From Artemisia argyi (Eukaryota > Streptophyta > Magnoliopsida > Asterales > Asteraceae): 64,000 nt of DNA. The notes beneath the pieces were generated by a model. It saw only the letters and a list, made by a program, of their open reading frames with translations, did no database searches and was not told where the DNA came from. Below are positions 24,542 to 34,934 of the stretch, one piece after another. Numbering within the stretch: position 1 is the stretch's first letter; each line of letters opens with the position of its first letter. The stretch covers positions 184,962,126-185,026,125 of the forward strand of contig CM060708.1 of NCBI GenBank assembly GCA_030686995.1, written 5' to 3'. The translations under genes were made by a program, and so were the position numbers.

Positions 24542-24910
24542 TGTTAGGAATACAAATATTCCTGTAAAAGTCTCGGTCACCTAATTATTGTAATAGCATT
24601 AAGTTAGCTCGTAGTTAGTTTATATTTTAGTTAGTTAGTATTAGTTGAAGTAACACCGTGGAAGAAGGACGGGTCTTTACCCACTATATGTCTGATCCAC
24701 AGCCCAGGTGTGGGCATTTGTAGCTTAGTTTAAATACCCCTCTCCATATGTGGAGAGGGTTGGACCTTTCACAACCTTAATCTAATATTCACTATTTTCT
24801 CTCAAGGTTCCCTTCTACTTTCTCTCTCTAAATTCTGTCTACTAATTCTTCCATCTTTGATCCATATTATACAAAACCAATACGTGTTATAAGATTATGA
24901 GTATATTACA
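24542..24910 (+). repeat. 5' LTR of G
   Basis: TGTTAGGAATAC...GAGTATATTACA. Near the start AGGAATA-CAAA-TATTCCT can form a hairpin (24546-24563). A TTTAAATA core promoter-like box at about 24730 is followed by CCCTCTCCA-TATG-TGGAGAGGG (24738-24759), a 9-bp hairpin near the likely RNA start. Confidence 0.92.
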
Positions 24911-24912
24911 AT

Positions 24913-24927
24913 TGGTATCAAGAGCCA
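24913..24927 (+). other. Primer binding site of G, initiator-Met type
   Basis: TGGTATCAAGAGCC two bases after the LTR, matching the copia TGGTATCAGAGCC site with one extra A. Confidence 0.8.
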
Positions 24928-25295
24928 TGGTTCTATCCTAGGATTCGTGGTATGCTCAAATTTATAGCTTGGTTTTGTGTTTTAGGATGGTTCGACTTTA
25001 CTTGGTGGTTTTCACATTAGTTTGATCTCGTTAGGTGTTATTCTTGGCATTTTGCTTGTACTTTTGTATCTAGAGGTGTTGTAGGCATCTTGTGTAGCTT
25101 TTGGTTAAGTTATTTCATCATTTTCGTGGACATTGGAGGACTTTTGTGTTGTTTTTCTTGCTAGAGAGTTGTCATTTCATTGTAGAGGGTTGACAGGTTT
25201 TTCTAGAGAGTTGGGTGTAGATATTTGGCAGTTTACTATAAAGGGATAAGAAGACAAAATGCTAGAAAGTGACAGTTTTGTCCTGTTCTTGGTAG

Positions 25296-25735
25296 AGAGT
25301 TGGTTCTAGCGAGTTGGTTCCAGAGAGTTGGTTCTAGCGAGTTGGTTCCAGAGAGTTGGTTCCAGCGAGTTGGTCTAGCGAGTTGATCTAGCGAGTTGAC
25401 CTATTCAGCGAGTTGGTCTAGCGAGTTGATCTAGCGAGTTGGCATTCTAGAGAGTTGCCATTCTAGAGAGTTGTCATTCTAGAGAGTTGCCATTCTAGAG
25501 AGTTGGTTCTCAGCGAGTTGCCATTCTAGAGAGTTGTCATTCTAGAGAGTTGCTATTCTAGAGAGTTGCCATTCTAGAGAGTTGCCATTCTAGAGAGTTG
25601 CTATTCTAGAGAGTTGGTTTTCAGCGAGTTGCCATTCTAGAGAGTTTCCATTCTAGAGAGTTGCTCATTCAACGAGTTGGTGTTCAGCGAGTTGGCTTTC
25701 AGCGAGTTGGTCATTCAGCGAGTTGACCAAAGTTG
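25296..25735 (+). repeat. 16-bp minisatellite in G leader
   Basis: About 27 head-to-tail units built on GAGAGTTGCCATTCTA, mixed with a variant GCGAGTTGGTTCCA/GCGAGTTGGTCTA. Variants cluster: GCGAGTTGG at both ends, GAGAGTTGCCATTCTA in the middle. The array lies in the presumed transcribed leader and has no open frame of note. Confidence 0.9.
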
Positions 25736-26368
25736 ACTTTTTACGTCAAAACTTCAAACGGCCATAACTTTTGAACCGTAACTCCGTTTTCAGCGAATTA
25801 GCTGTCAAAACATCCGAAACAGGCTGAATATTGTGAGGCTTTACCACGAAGTTGTGAAACGAATTTTTTTGAGGCCCAAATCACCTCCGGAGTGAAGTTA
25901 TTGAGGTTTTAAATTTTTAGACCAAACTTCTCAACATTACAATTTGCATCAACCAAACCAAATCATATTGCTTGTTGATAACTCACTGTTGGTTGATTCT
26001 TAGTGCGAATTGATAACTCACTGCTAGTTGATCCGGTTGTTGTGAGGTGACTATACGCTGCAAGTTGTATAGTTCTGTAATTTGAGAATTGTTGCAATTT
26101 GAGTTGTTGCAACTTGTCCAATTACAATCTGACGTTGCGAGTTAATTCTTGCAATTTGACTAATTATGATTTGACTTGGTGTGATTTTACTCGTTGTGAC
26201 TTGACTTAGATTACTAATTGTACCTTGCAAGGTTTATCATCTGACACTCAATCACTAAAGTCCTCTTGCATCATTTCACGGTTTCTTCTTGATTTTGTAA
26301 AATCCCGTGAAAGAATCTATTTCTCAGTTTAAATCATAGAATTGTAAAATCCCGTGCACGCTCATATC

Positions 26369-28332
26369 ATGTCTACCACTTCAGACTCTGTCAAATCTGA
26401 GAGAGAACTTCATCAGCTACAAATTTTGCCCGATAATGCAAAGGAAAGTTGCAGTGAATGTTTTCGACTTCTTCACTCACATCTCAAGGTTCTTTTTGAA
26501 CGACCTGGATATTTAACAGGATACGAACATGCATTCGCTTATGAACGTGCATTCACATCACTCTTTGGTCAAGATGTTCAGAATTTCACAGTCAAAATGA
26601 CTCTGTATTTAGATCAACTTGAACAACAACTTGACAAAGGAAAATTTTCTGATGGAAGATCCATGGCTGCCTTTTATGTGATCAACAACCAACTCCAAGT
26701 GTTCATTGATTCACAATTCACTGAGAATTATGATTTTAGCAGTCAAACGATGAATAAGTATTTTACTAATTACACGGGAGTCAAGGTTGACACGTTCAGA
26801 GATACACTACTCATTCTCATGGGTAATGTCAAGGAGTTCATTAATGAAAGGGAGCCGAATCAACAATGCAGTGACACTACGGTTGATAAGAATGATACAA
26901 ACGACAGCTCTTGGACTTATACTACTCATGGCATTGATATTAATCACAGACCAGAAAATGTCCAAGTTCCATCTGCTGAGGTACACGTCACTGATCAACA
27001 TGATGTGCTTTCTAATGAACGACAACATACTGATCAATTTAAACCCATTTATGACACATATTTGTTGGTAAAGACTGATAGCAATATCATTTTTGATTCA
27101 GCAAATATGAATCATAAAGGGGGAGAAAGTGATCAGTATGCTGAACGTAATGATGAGTCAAGTTCTTTGTTTATGGCTGAGACTTTCAAATCAAATGATT
27201 TGGTTGATAAAGAAATGTTTAATGAACTTTCAAACAGATTTTTACAACTTGAAAAACATTGTATTTCACTTGAAATTGCAATGCAACAAAAGGAAGAAAG
27301 TTTACAAACTAACCAACCTTGTAAAAATCCGAAACTTCCTGATTTCCGTGAATTCTTTATGATTAATGATTTGAAAGCCCAGCTAGAAGCCAAAAACTTG
27401 ACAATCAACAACTTGAAAAACCGTATTATGGACATGAGTGATATGTGTAATGAAGTAAATGCTAAACATGAAAGTAATACCATTGCATCTAGAAACACTA
27501 AATTGGAACTTAATGTGGTTGTATTACTTAAGGGAAACGAGTCTTTGAAAAGGCATAAAAAAGATCTAGGTGACTCAATAAAGAAATCAGGACTAAAACT
27601 GTAGAACAAACAACATCTTTGATGGCCAAAAATGATGAACTCAAAGCTCAACTTTTGGAAAAGGGGTTCACAATTACAACATTAAAGAACGAGTTAAGAA
27701 AAGCAACGGGGAATAGTGTAAACACTAAGTTTGCAAAACCATCAATCTTGGGAAAACCAGTTTCTCAATCAAATAGAAACCAATCCGTTGTTAGGCAACC
27801 GACTGCCTTTAGATCTGAACAACCAAAATTCTCAAAAACATGGTTTGCCTCCCAAGTTGATGCGGAACAAGTTTTGACAAGACCAATCACTCCACATTAT
27901 TTTCCTAAGATTATTGCTTCTAGTTCTGCTAAGCCTCAACAAGTAGTTACTCCTACACCCAGCTCCTCTAGGATTAGTTCGAAAATAGTGTCGAAACCTA
28001 GCATTAAGGTTCAAAACACTTATGATATAAATGACTTGTATAAGAACTATGATCTAAAAAAGGCTAGGAAAAGGGCACTACTTCATAAGGATGGAATCTT
28101 AGGTTCACAACCTTGTATGATCCCTCCTAGGATATTGAGGAAAACTGCTAAGGTTCAACCTGTTAAGTCTAGGATTTACGGTAAGTCATCCACAATGCAT
28201 AAGAGGCAAAACAAACCTAAAACTTCTCCTAGGTGGATACAAACTGCTAATTCTTTGGAGACTAGGAATATCAATAAGCCTTCCACTATGCATAAGAAGG
28301 TTAGTAATCATAGACCTTGCCATAAGTGGATA
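26369..28332 (+). pseudogene. gag: gag-like protein of G, 5' part, frameshifted
   Basis: Start chosen at ATGTCTACCACT (26369), 15 bases after an upstream in-frame ATG. One frame runs to about 27595, then the protein continues in another frame (27600 onward), so there is a single frameshift near TCAGGACTAAAACTG. The N-terminal 180 residues (KESCSECFRLLHSHLK, YEHAFAYERAF) are not a family I can name. Residues about 280-410 are a long coiled coil. The following basic part (FAKPSILGKPV, RNQSVVRQP, FASQVD, ITPHYFPK, HKWIPT) matches my memory of Anthemideae copia polyproteins just upstream of the zinc knuckle and protease. C interrupts the frame at 28338; the rest is at 36343-36613. Confidence 0.75.
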
Positions 28333-28543
28333 CCAACTGATGAGGCGAAAAATGATCCGTTTTTAGGGGGTCATTTAAGCCCGAATCCGACTTTATTTGA
28401 TCAAATATTGCCCTAAATCGTTCCTTTTGTGATTTTAGGTGTTTGGAGAGTGAATTCTGGAAAAGAAGCCATTTTGGACGTTTTTGGAGCATAAAAGTGA
28501 AGAAAACGGCAAAGTACTAAATTTCCATGCTGAAGATACAAGG

Positions 28544-28785
28544 TGACGGCGTCAAGACCACCATCTTGACGGCGTCAGACATGAGGAATTAAACATCGTA
28601 GGTGGTGACGGCGTCAGAAGGATTCATGACGGCGTCAAAGTGGCAAGAATAAAATACCGTGGGTGGTGACGGCGTCACATAGGCCGTCATAAGTGGATCA
28701 AGGCCGTCCGAGGAAGTATATGGCGGCGAGGTGACGGCGTCACAAGTAACTCTTGACGCCGTCAGCCTGTTTTTCCTATATATAG
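28544..28785 (+). promoter_or_regulatory. Element C promoter: seven TGACGSCGTCA palindromes and TATA box
   Basis: Perfect palindromes start at 28544, 28567, 28606, 28627, 28667, 28732 and 28754, then TATATATA at 28777-28784. The 3' LTR repeats the set at 35141-35361, with the first copy decayed to TGATGGCGTCA. As each 11-mer holds two inverted TGACG cores, the array offers up to fourteen bZIP half sites in 220 bp. Confidence 0.7.
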
Positions 28786-28865
28786 TTTTCTAGTTTTTTT
28801 CATTAAAAAAGGAGAAGTTTTGGTGAAACCCTAAAGACGATTTTGGTGCCTCTTTTACAGGTTTT

Positions 28866-28886
28866 TCAAGGGTTCCAAACCCTTGA
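28866..28886 (+). promoter_or_regulatory. Leader hairpin in R/U5 of element C
   Basis: TCAAGGGTT and AACCCTTGA pair around CCA: nine base pairs, about 80 bases after the TATA box. The 3' LTR copy is at 35462-35482. Confidence 0.6.
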
Positions 28887-29750
28887 GACCTTGCATTGTA
28901 ATTGAGATAAGTGTACTTTCAATTCAATAAATATGTCTATGTGTTGGTTGTTTATATCTTGTTCTTGTCTCAATTCTACTATGCTAGGCTAGATCTCTTT
29001 TGTGTTTTCTTAGATCTAATGAAACCTAGATGTTGATTATGTGTTGATTACTTGTCTATTCTTGTTTTGAATGAATGATTTATATGTTAGGCTTAAGAAA
29101 ACTGGCAGATCTCCAAATGGTAACATGCTTGAACGTCTTAAGAAACATGAACCGAGGCGTACTAGGTCTTTATTGGTTGTATTTAATGCATGAGCCACTG
29201 TTTACAATCCCTATAGTTGTGCTGGGTCATGGTGTAGGAGGAGATAAGAGCTCATAGAGTTGGGGAGTTATGTATGCCACCCCACGAATGGTATTAAGGA
29301 ATACAATCCGTCATTCATACAAATGTAACAAGTAATTAACATGTAAAAGATATCTAGGGAGTAATGAAGTCTAAGTAAATACAATTTCTCCAATTACTGC
29401 TCACAACTTTAGTATAATTAGTTTATTTTCATTTTCATTATTTTATTTTAATTATATAATAGCTTCGGGTTAGTTGATTAGCAACTAATTCCGCCCACTC
29501 TTCCAAAACCCGAGATTTTACTTGCTTTCATAAAAATATAAAAATACAAAAATAATCATCCCTCATCTCTAGAACTATTAATTAGGTTTTCTAATCCTAG
29601 CGACACTATTCCTAAGCTGAACGATCAATCCCCCGGTACTTGTCACTATACTATACTACAACGATCAGGTACACTGCCTGGTGGGGGCTGTAAGTTTCTT
29701 TAGATCCCTCGAGAGGTAAAGCAAGGTGCGATTCCCACGCATCAAGTTTT

Positions 29751-29768
29751 TGGCGCCGCTGCCGGGGA
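29751..29768 (+). other. Primer binding site of C, tRNA-Asp type
   Basis: TGGCGCCGCTGCCGGGGA, six bases after the LTR end. It differs from the B site at two positions. Confidence 0.88.
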
Positions 29769-29915
29769 ATAGTTATTGTCTAGGTTAGGATTTCTTTTTA
29801 TTAGGTCTACTTGCTAGATTCCTTTCTAGTAAGATTTTTATTTTTATTTTTAGGTCTTCTTTAGTCTATCTTATTTCTTCGTGCCTTTGTTCGTAACTCT
29901 TTACCATCCGACATC

Positions 29916-31097
29916 ATGGAAGGTGGTAACATCTTTGAACCCATCATCCCACCACAACAAAACCCACCATTAGAACCCCTTAGGCCCCGAACCTTAGGAG
30001 AGTATTCCCGACCTAGCCACCAAGGCTACCGAAACACCATTGAGCTCACCGGAGCCAATGTGACCCCCTTGCGATCTGACACCATCCAGTTGGTGCAAAG
30101 CGGATGTGCATTCCATGGACTTCGTTCCGAAGATCCAAACCAACACCTTAAGGACTTCCTCAAAATCGTAGATTCTATAGACCTAGGTGTTGAAACTAGA
30201 GAGACTACCCGTTTACGCCTATTCCAATTCTCTCTACGGGATCAAGCTAGTCAATGGCTTGAGCGTTTACCCGCGGGATCCATCACCACATGGGATGATC
30301 TCACCACTCGTTTCCTTGCTCAATTTTTCCCACCGGGGAGAACTACTAAGCTTAGGAATGACATCTTGATGTTCCAACAACGTCAAAATGAATCTCTTTA
30401 TGAAGCATGGACTCGTTTCAAGGACTTACTCCAAAAAGTCCCTCATCATGGCATAGATCTTTGGCTCCAAGTCCAAATCTTCTATGACCATATCGACATC
30501 TCCACGAGGCGAACCATTGACCAATCGGCCGGTGGTAAGCTACATGATCTTAGTGCGGAACAATCATGGGAACTCATAGAAGATCTTGCTCTCTATGACA
30601 ACAAAAGTTGGAATGATCCCCGTGATTTGAACAAAACGGTCAAGGCAATATCTTTGCCTTTGAACAATTCAAGCACTCCCGACCGTAGGATCATGGAACT
30701 TGAGGACCAAGTCAAGTTTCTCATGAAATCTTACGAAGCTCCGAAGCATTCAAGCCAAGTGAACAAAATCACTTCTTCATGCGAATTATGTAGTGGTCCC
30801 TATGACACTCGTGATTGTGTGGAACTCCCCGGAACAGCTTTTGCGGACTACGCATCCACGCGTACCGACGAAGCGGGAGATAAGTGGTACACTTTCAAGC
30901 CCGAGCCAAACACATACGGTGATTCATACAACCCCTCATGGAAAAATCACCCAAACCTTAGGTGGAAACAAAATCAACCCAATTCTTCCAATCTGCCTAA
31001 TCGTTACCAATCAAACGGTCCACCATCCAACCGTACCTTCAACAACAATCCTTCTAACAACTATAGTAGTACCAACAATCTTGAAGGATTGATGTAA
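29916..31097 (+). CDS. gag: Gag of element C, 393 aa
   Basis: Starts at ATGGAAGGTGG after a 147-base leader. Residues about 70-195 are a retrotransposon gag (capsid) domain: HLKDFLKIVDSI, RLFQFSLRDQASQWLERLP, ITTWDDLTTRFLAQFFPPGRT, LRNDILMFQQRQNESLYEAWTRFKDLL. Residues 289-301 are a zinc-knuckle-like CELCSGPYDTRDC in which the histidine is tyrosine (C-X2-C-X3-Y-X4-C), so zinc binding is doubtful. The Asn/Pro-rich end leads to ATG TAA AAG. The frame continues open into the protease gene, so gag and protease were one frame split by this stop. Expected to form the particle that packages the RNA. Confidence 0.85.
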   Translation: MEGGNIFEPIIPPQQNPPLEPLRPRTLGEYSRPSHQGYRNTIELTGANVTPLRSDTIQLVQSGCAFHGLRSEDPNQHLKDFLKIVDSIDLGVETRETTRLRLFQFSLRDQASQWLERLPAGSITTWDDLTTRFLAQFFPPGRTTKLRNDILMFQQRQNESLYEAWTRFKDLLQKVPHHGIDLWLQVQIFYDHIDISTRRTIDQSAGGKLHDLSAEQSWELIEDLALYDNKSWNDPRDLNKTVKAISLPLNNSSTPDRRIMELEDQVKFLMKSYEAPKHSSQVNKITSSCELCSGPYDTRDCVELPGTAFADYASTRTDEAGDKWYTFKPEPNTYGDSYNPSWKNHPNLRWKQNQPNSSNLPNRYQSNGPPSNRTFNNNPSNNYSSTNNLEGLM

Positions 31098-31103
31098 AAG
31101 TTC

Positions 31104-32447
31104 ATGGCATCTCAAGAAGCCCGCATAGCTAAGTTTGAAGCCGATTTCAAACAAAATCAAAGCGAGATGACCAATAGAATTGACGCATTGTTGAAAGTTC
31201 TCAATGACCGAGAAATGGGAGCACTCCCAAGCGACACAATCAAGAATCCGAAACTAAACGTTAATGTCATATCTTCAGTTTCGTCACCCACTTCGTGTCC
31301 ACAATACTACTCGGTTAAATCGACGAGCACGTGTTTCAAACAAAACCAAGTTCCCCAAAAGGACCAATCAAATAAAACACCCACTATAGAGCCGGTCAAA
31401 AGCATAGTTGAAACACCTCTCACGCAAGACCTTGACGATGAATTCAAAGAACTTCACCTTGAATGCCCCGTCATTGATGTCTTAGCGCGTGCTCCTTACT
31501 ATAGTGCCCTCCTAGAAAAATATGAGAAGTATAAGCTAGGTAAAAATGGGACCGCCTTCGTTCAAAACAAGTTGCCTAAAAAGCTTGATGATCCGGGTAT
31601 ATTTGTTTTGCCTTGTAAGATAGGAAGATCCGAAGCTTTCGACACACTAGCCGATTTAGGGTCAAGCCTCAACTTGATTCCTTTATCCTTATTCACCGCT
31701 CTTAAGCTAGGAAAGTTAGAGGAAACGGAGGTATTGATAGGGCTAGCGGATGGAAGTATTGCCCACCCGGTTGGAATGATTAAGGATGTAGTTGTTCACG
31801 TAGGAAGGTTAACTATATTAGCGGATTTTCACGTCCTAGACATGGTTAGTGACACTACATGCCCATTATTGGTAGGAAGAGGATTTTTAGTAACCGCCAG
31901 TGCCATGATAGATTGCAAGGAATCCAAGATAGCGGTAGGGGAAGGCGATACTTTGTCGGTGTATGATGTTAAGAAGCATAGTTATGATTGTGATGATGAA
32001 CCAACACCGCATTGGGTAGAGATGAATAGGAGACCATCTAGATATGGACCTTGGATAGAAAGGAACTTCATAGGACCTCAATGCCCGTTTTATCTAGAAA
32101 AGGATTTCGTTGAGAAGACACATTCGGTAGAACAACTCATAGCTAGAGATGAGGAGCTAGATCCCTTTGAGGACCCCTTAGTCTTTAGAAAGATGATTGA
32201 GTTCTTGAGCGTAATGCCTATTAATATAGAGTTGAATAAATGGAAAAGAGATGGAGATAAGTATAGATGGAGGTGGGACAAGCCACCTAAAGAAGGTGAC
32301 GGGTCATGGCATATTAGATTGACCTTGTATGATCCGGATGGAGAGAAGTTTGAAAGGTCATACCATACTAAGGGAACCGATAGAAAGTTGAAACCTAAGT
32401 TCGATCCCAAAGATGTCCTCAATGAGGAACTCACCCGAATCACGTAG
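31104..32447 (+). CDS. Retropepsin-like protein with conserved C-terminal domain, element C
   Basis: Same frame as gag, open from just after its TAA; the first ATG is at 31104. Residues 1-35 look coiled-coil. Residues about 160-285 are an Athila-type aspartic protease: PCKIG, catalytic ADLGSSLNLIPLS (D184-L185-G186), a VHVGRLTILADFHVLD strand and LLVGRGFL near 255-262. D-L-G instead of D-[S/T]-G is common in Athila-type proteases, as far as I recall. The C-terminal 145 residues (HWVEMNRRPSRYGPW, FRKMIEFLSVMPINI, WDKPPKEGDGSWHIRL, DPDGEKFE) resemble a domain in Anthemideae non-autonomous elements whose role I do not know. The stop codon environment AATCACGTAG is shared with B. Confidence 0.75.
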   Translation: MASQEARIAKFEADFKQNQSEMTNRIDALLKVLNDREMGALPSDTIKNPKLNVNVISSVSSPTSCPQYYSVKSTSTCFKQNQVPQKDQSNKTPTIEPVKSIVETPLTQDLDDEFKELHLECPVIDVLARAPYYSALLEKYEKYKLGKNGTAFVQNKLPKKLDDPGIFVLPCKIGRSEAFDTLADLGSSLNLIPLSLFTALKLGKLEETEVLIGLADGSIAHPVGMIKDVVVHVGRLTILADFHVLDMVSDTTCPLLVGRGFLVTASAMIDCKESKIAVGEGDTLSVYDVKKHSYDCDDEPTPHWVEMNRRPSRYGPWIERNFIGPQCPFYLEKDFVEKTHSVEQLIARDEELDPFEDPLVFRKMIEFLSVMPINIELNKWKRDGDKYRWRWDKPPKEGDGSWHIRLTLYDPDGEKFERSYHTKGTDRKLKPKFDPKDVLNEELTRIT

Positions 32448-34300
32448 TAACCCATGACTTTGAGTCTAGCTACAAGACTCGTAAATAAAGAAAAGCGCTT
32501 CTTGGGAGGCAACCCATGTTTTGTGTGATTTTTATTTGTTTGATTGTTATTTGCTTCCGTATGCATGCTTTGTTTTTATTGTTGGTTGATCATGTTTCTC
32601 TACTAAAATGTGGAAATACTTTATTATGTTGTTTGGCCTTGTCTTAACTTCAACCTAAAGGTATTTTTGCAAAAGATAAGTGTAAGGGGAAACCCCAAAT
32701 ATGTTTTTAAGAAACAAACCGATCATGATTCTCCACAATATTTAATGAACATGTATATTCGTATTTGTTAGAGTCAAATGCTTGTATTGAGTCATAATGA
32801 AGTTTTGCAGGATTTTCCAGGAAGTAGGACAAAGTTTTTCCAGAAATTTTCCGGAAACTTAACATAAGAATTTCTGCAGGTCCATTCTGACGGCGTCAGG
32901 GTATTGCTCTTGACGGCGCCAGGAGTCAAAAATCTGGAAATTTTACCGGTTTTGTTTTTCTAACGGAGTCTTATGGTTTTTGTGAATTATTAAGTTTTAT
33001 AATCTCCAGGAAATCTGCAAACTTCATTCCACAAGCATTATATCTTACTTTGTTTTCTAGGATTTAGTAACTTATATAGGATGCCGACGATTTTACGCGA
33101 GGTTGCCTTGTCTACTTTTGTCAGGATTTACAGGTTATTTGTGACAAGAAGATGATTTATATTCTGGAAGGGAAGCTTTGATTGTTCATTTTCTTGGAGG
33201 AAGATTTAACCTGTCCAACCTAAAATCCATACCGAGCGAATCAGGGGAGTATTTGATTTCATTCTCTTTACTTTTTAACTTTTACATTCTTTACTTGAAC
33301 ATTGGGGACAATGTTCATCTTAAGTGTAAGGGGAGGGTAAAAAGATGATACCTTACATATGCACTTTCGCTTGAGTTTGTTTTGTTAGATAGTAGATGAG
33401 TAATAAAACTATGAGAAATACTTGTTAGTGTAATTTTAGCGCCAAATTTAAATTTTTTTACAACATTTAGGAGTGAAACTTTAGCCATAGCAAGCGTCTC
33501 ATGGATAGGAGGTTGTATGACTAGCACATAACCGTATATTCAGAAAAATTTTCCACCCAAAAATGTGAGGTTCGCCTTTAGTTTTGATAGGAAAAGCATT
33601 TATTATTGGTGCTTATGAGTGTACCGGTAGCATTTAGATTCTAGAACTTGCGTTAGTGATGCATCCCGAGACCGCTAGTGAGACTACATTCGTGTGGTAG
33701 GATTTACTACATGATAAGAGGCATTAGGATCACCCTTGTGTTAAACCCGTATTATAATTACTTGACCATTTAAGTCATATTACTTGGCTAGTTAAGTCAA
33801 CTAATTTTTCCCACACCCTTTGCGTTGTACTCATTTTTAGTACACGATACCCCTAGTACACCCCTCCGAGCCTATCTTTTCGTTTCTAACTTTAAGCATT
33901 TTACTTAAAGGAAGAATTTGTTACACCCCACTTAAATGTACACCCAAATCGCCTTAGCCTTCCGTGTATGCGCTCATTTTTAGTGCATTATTGTTATTTG
34001 TTAAACCCTAAGTTAACTTTCTAATTGATTACATGGTTGCTAAGTCGAGTCATATCATTGTACATATTGTTTTGGGACTATTGGGACTCATGGGTAAGTA
34101 CTTATTTTATGGAGTAATGGGGAAGAATATCACTTATTACCCCCATATGTACGTTAATCTTAAAAGTGCTCCAAGTGTTTTGATTTTCTTAATTCGAGTC
34201 ATTAGATTAGTTTAATTATAAAGTATGTAAAAATTCAAGTGTAAGGGGAATGCTCATACCCCTATGATGTATTATTTCGGATGGTAGGGTAAGAGTGTAT

Positions 34301-34302
<2 letters not shown>

Positions 34303-34342
<40 letters not shown>
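34303..34342 (+). repeat. Poly-A run in C
   Basis: 40 A followed by A/G-rich sequence; same place as the T run in B and the A/G tract in A. Confidence 0.9.
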
Positions 34343-34345
<3 letters not shown>

Positions 34346-34894
34346 AGAAAAAGAAAAAAAAAAATAGAAAAAGAAAAAAAAAACATACGGACTACCATCC
34401 CGTTTTCATTCTATGTTCATTTTATGTTTTTGTTATTTTTCATTTATTAGCTTAAGTCGAGTCTAGTCTTGGCTTAGCAACACCATCTTGTACATGTAAT
34501 TAACCAAGATTGTTAACTCACCACCAGTAAAACTTCCTTTATCCAACAAAACCGTGTAATTCATATCCCTATACCTAACGTTACAACCCTTTAAAAGACC
34601 TCTTTGATAGTTTATCCTAGGTGCTTACGCCATGTGGTGGAGGTTTGATCCTTTCCCAAGCCTATGGTAATCTATTTTGCTATGACAGGTAGTGAGAGAT
34701 ATCTTCCATTTCCATAATGTTATATTACTTTATTACACCCGAGAGATGTGAGTATCTAAACACTATTTGTGAGGTGCTTGTGTATGACCTCCGTGCTTGT
34801 CTATTGGTCTTTAGTGGAACGATTATTTGTTGTAATTACTTTTATATTAGTGTTAAATGACCCCTAACTTGTCTTTTGAGTAGAATAAAAGCTC

Positions 34895-34934
34895 ATTTGC
34901 TTGAGGACAAGCAAATCTCAAGTGTAAGGGTATA
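34895..34934 (+). promoter_or_regulatory. Hairpin plus polypurine tract of C
   Basis: Nine-base perfect arms ATTTGCTTG/CAAGCAAAT close an AGGA loop, then CTCAAGTGTAAGGGTATA runs into the LTR. The purine tract is the likely plus-strand primer site. The tract is short and interrupted by T. Confidence 0.65.

Larger units (their letters stand above)
24911..26368 (+). other. G leader (5' non-coding)
   Basis: Long leader between primer site and gag, containing the minisatellite at 25296-25735 and, from about 26040, a stretch of T/G-rich phrases such as TTGCAATTTGA and GTGACTTGACT that is repeated in diverged form at 49380-49735. The last 60 bases contain TTGTAAAATCCCGTG twice, directly before the gag ATG. 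Confidence 0.7.
28338..29744 (+). repeat. 5' LTR of element C
   Basis: TGATGAGGCG...CCCACGCATCA. Near its start AAATGATCC can pair with GGGTCATTT (28352-28378 region), a 9-bp stem with one G-T pair, present in all AspLTR-1 copies here. Confidence 0.93.
32448..34934 (+). other. 3' non-coding internal region of element C
   Basis: Matches B 15517-18012. Contains AAGTGTAAGGGG-type motifs near 32680, 33322, 34237 and 34920. Hairpin GAACATTG-GGGA-CAATGTTC (33297-33316) precedes the second and ATTTGCTTG-AGGA-CAAGCAAAT (34895-34916) precedes the last, which abuts the LTR. A TGACGGCGTCA copy lies at 32888 and a 40-A run at 34303-34342. No gene is seen. Confidence 0.8.

Noticed and set aside
25296..25735. 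Regular repeats that might be read as CRISPR-like.
   Set aside because: Contiguous 16-bp minisatellite without unique spacers, in a plant retrotransposon leader.
28337..28352. CTGATGAGGCGAAAA at the LTR start resembles the hammerhead ribozyme core (CUGAUGA...GAAA).
   Set aside because: No room for stem II, the leading C is target DNA in C and different in A, and no stem I/III pairing is visible.
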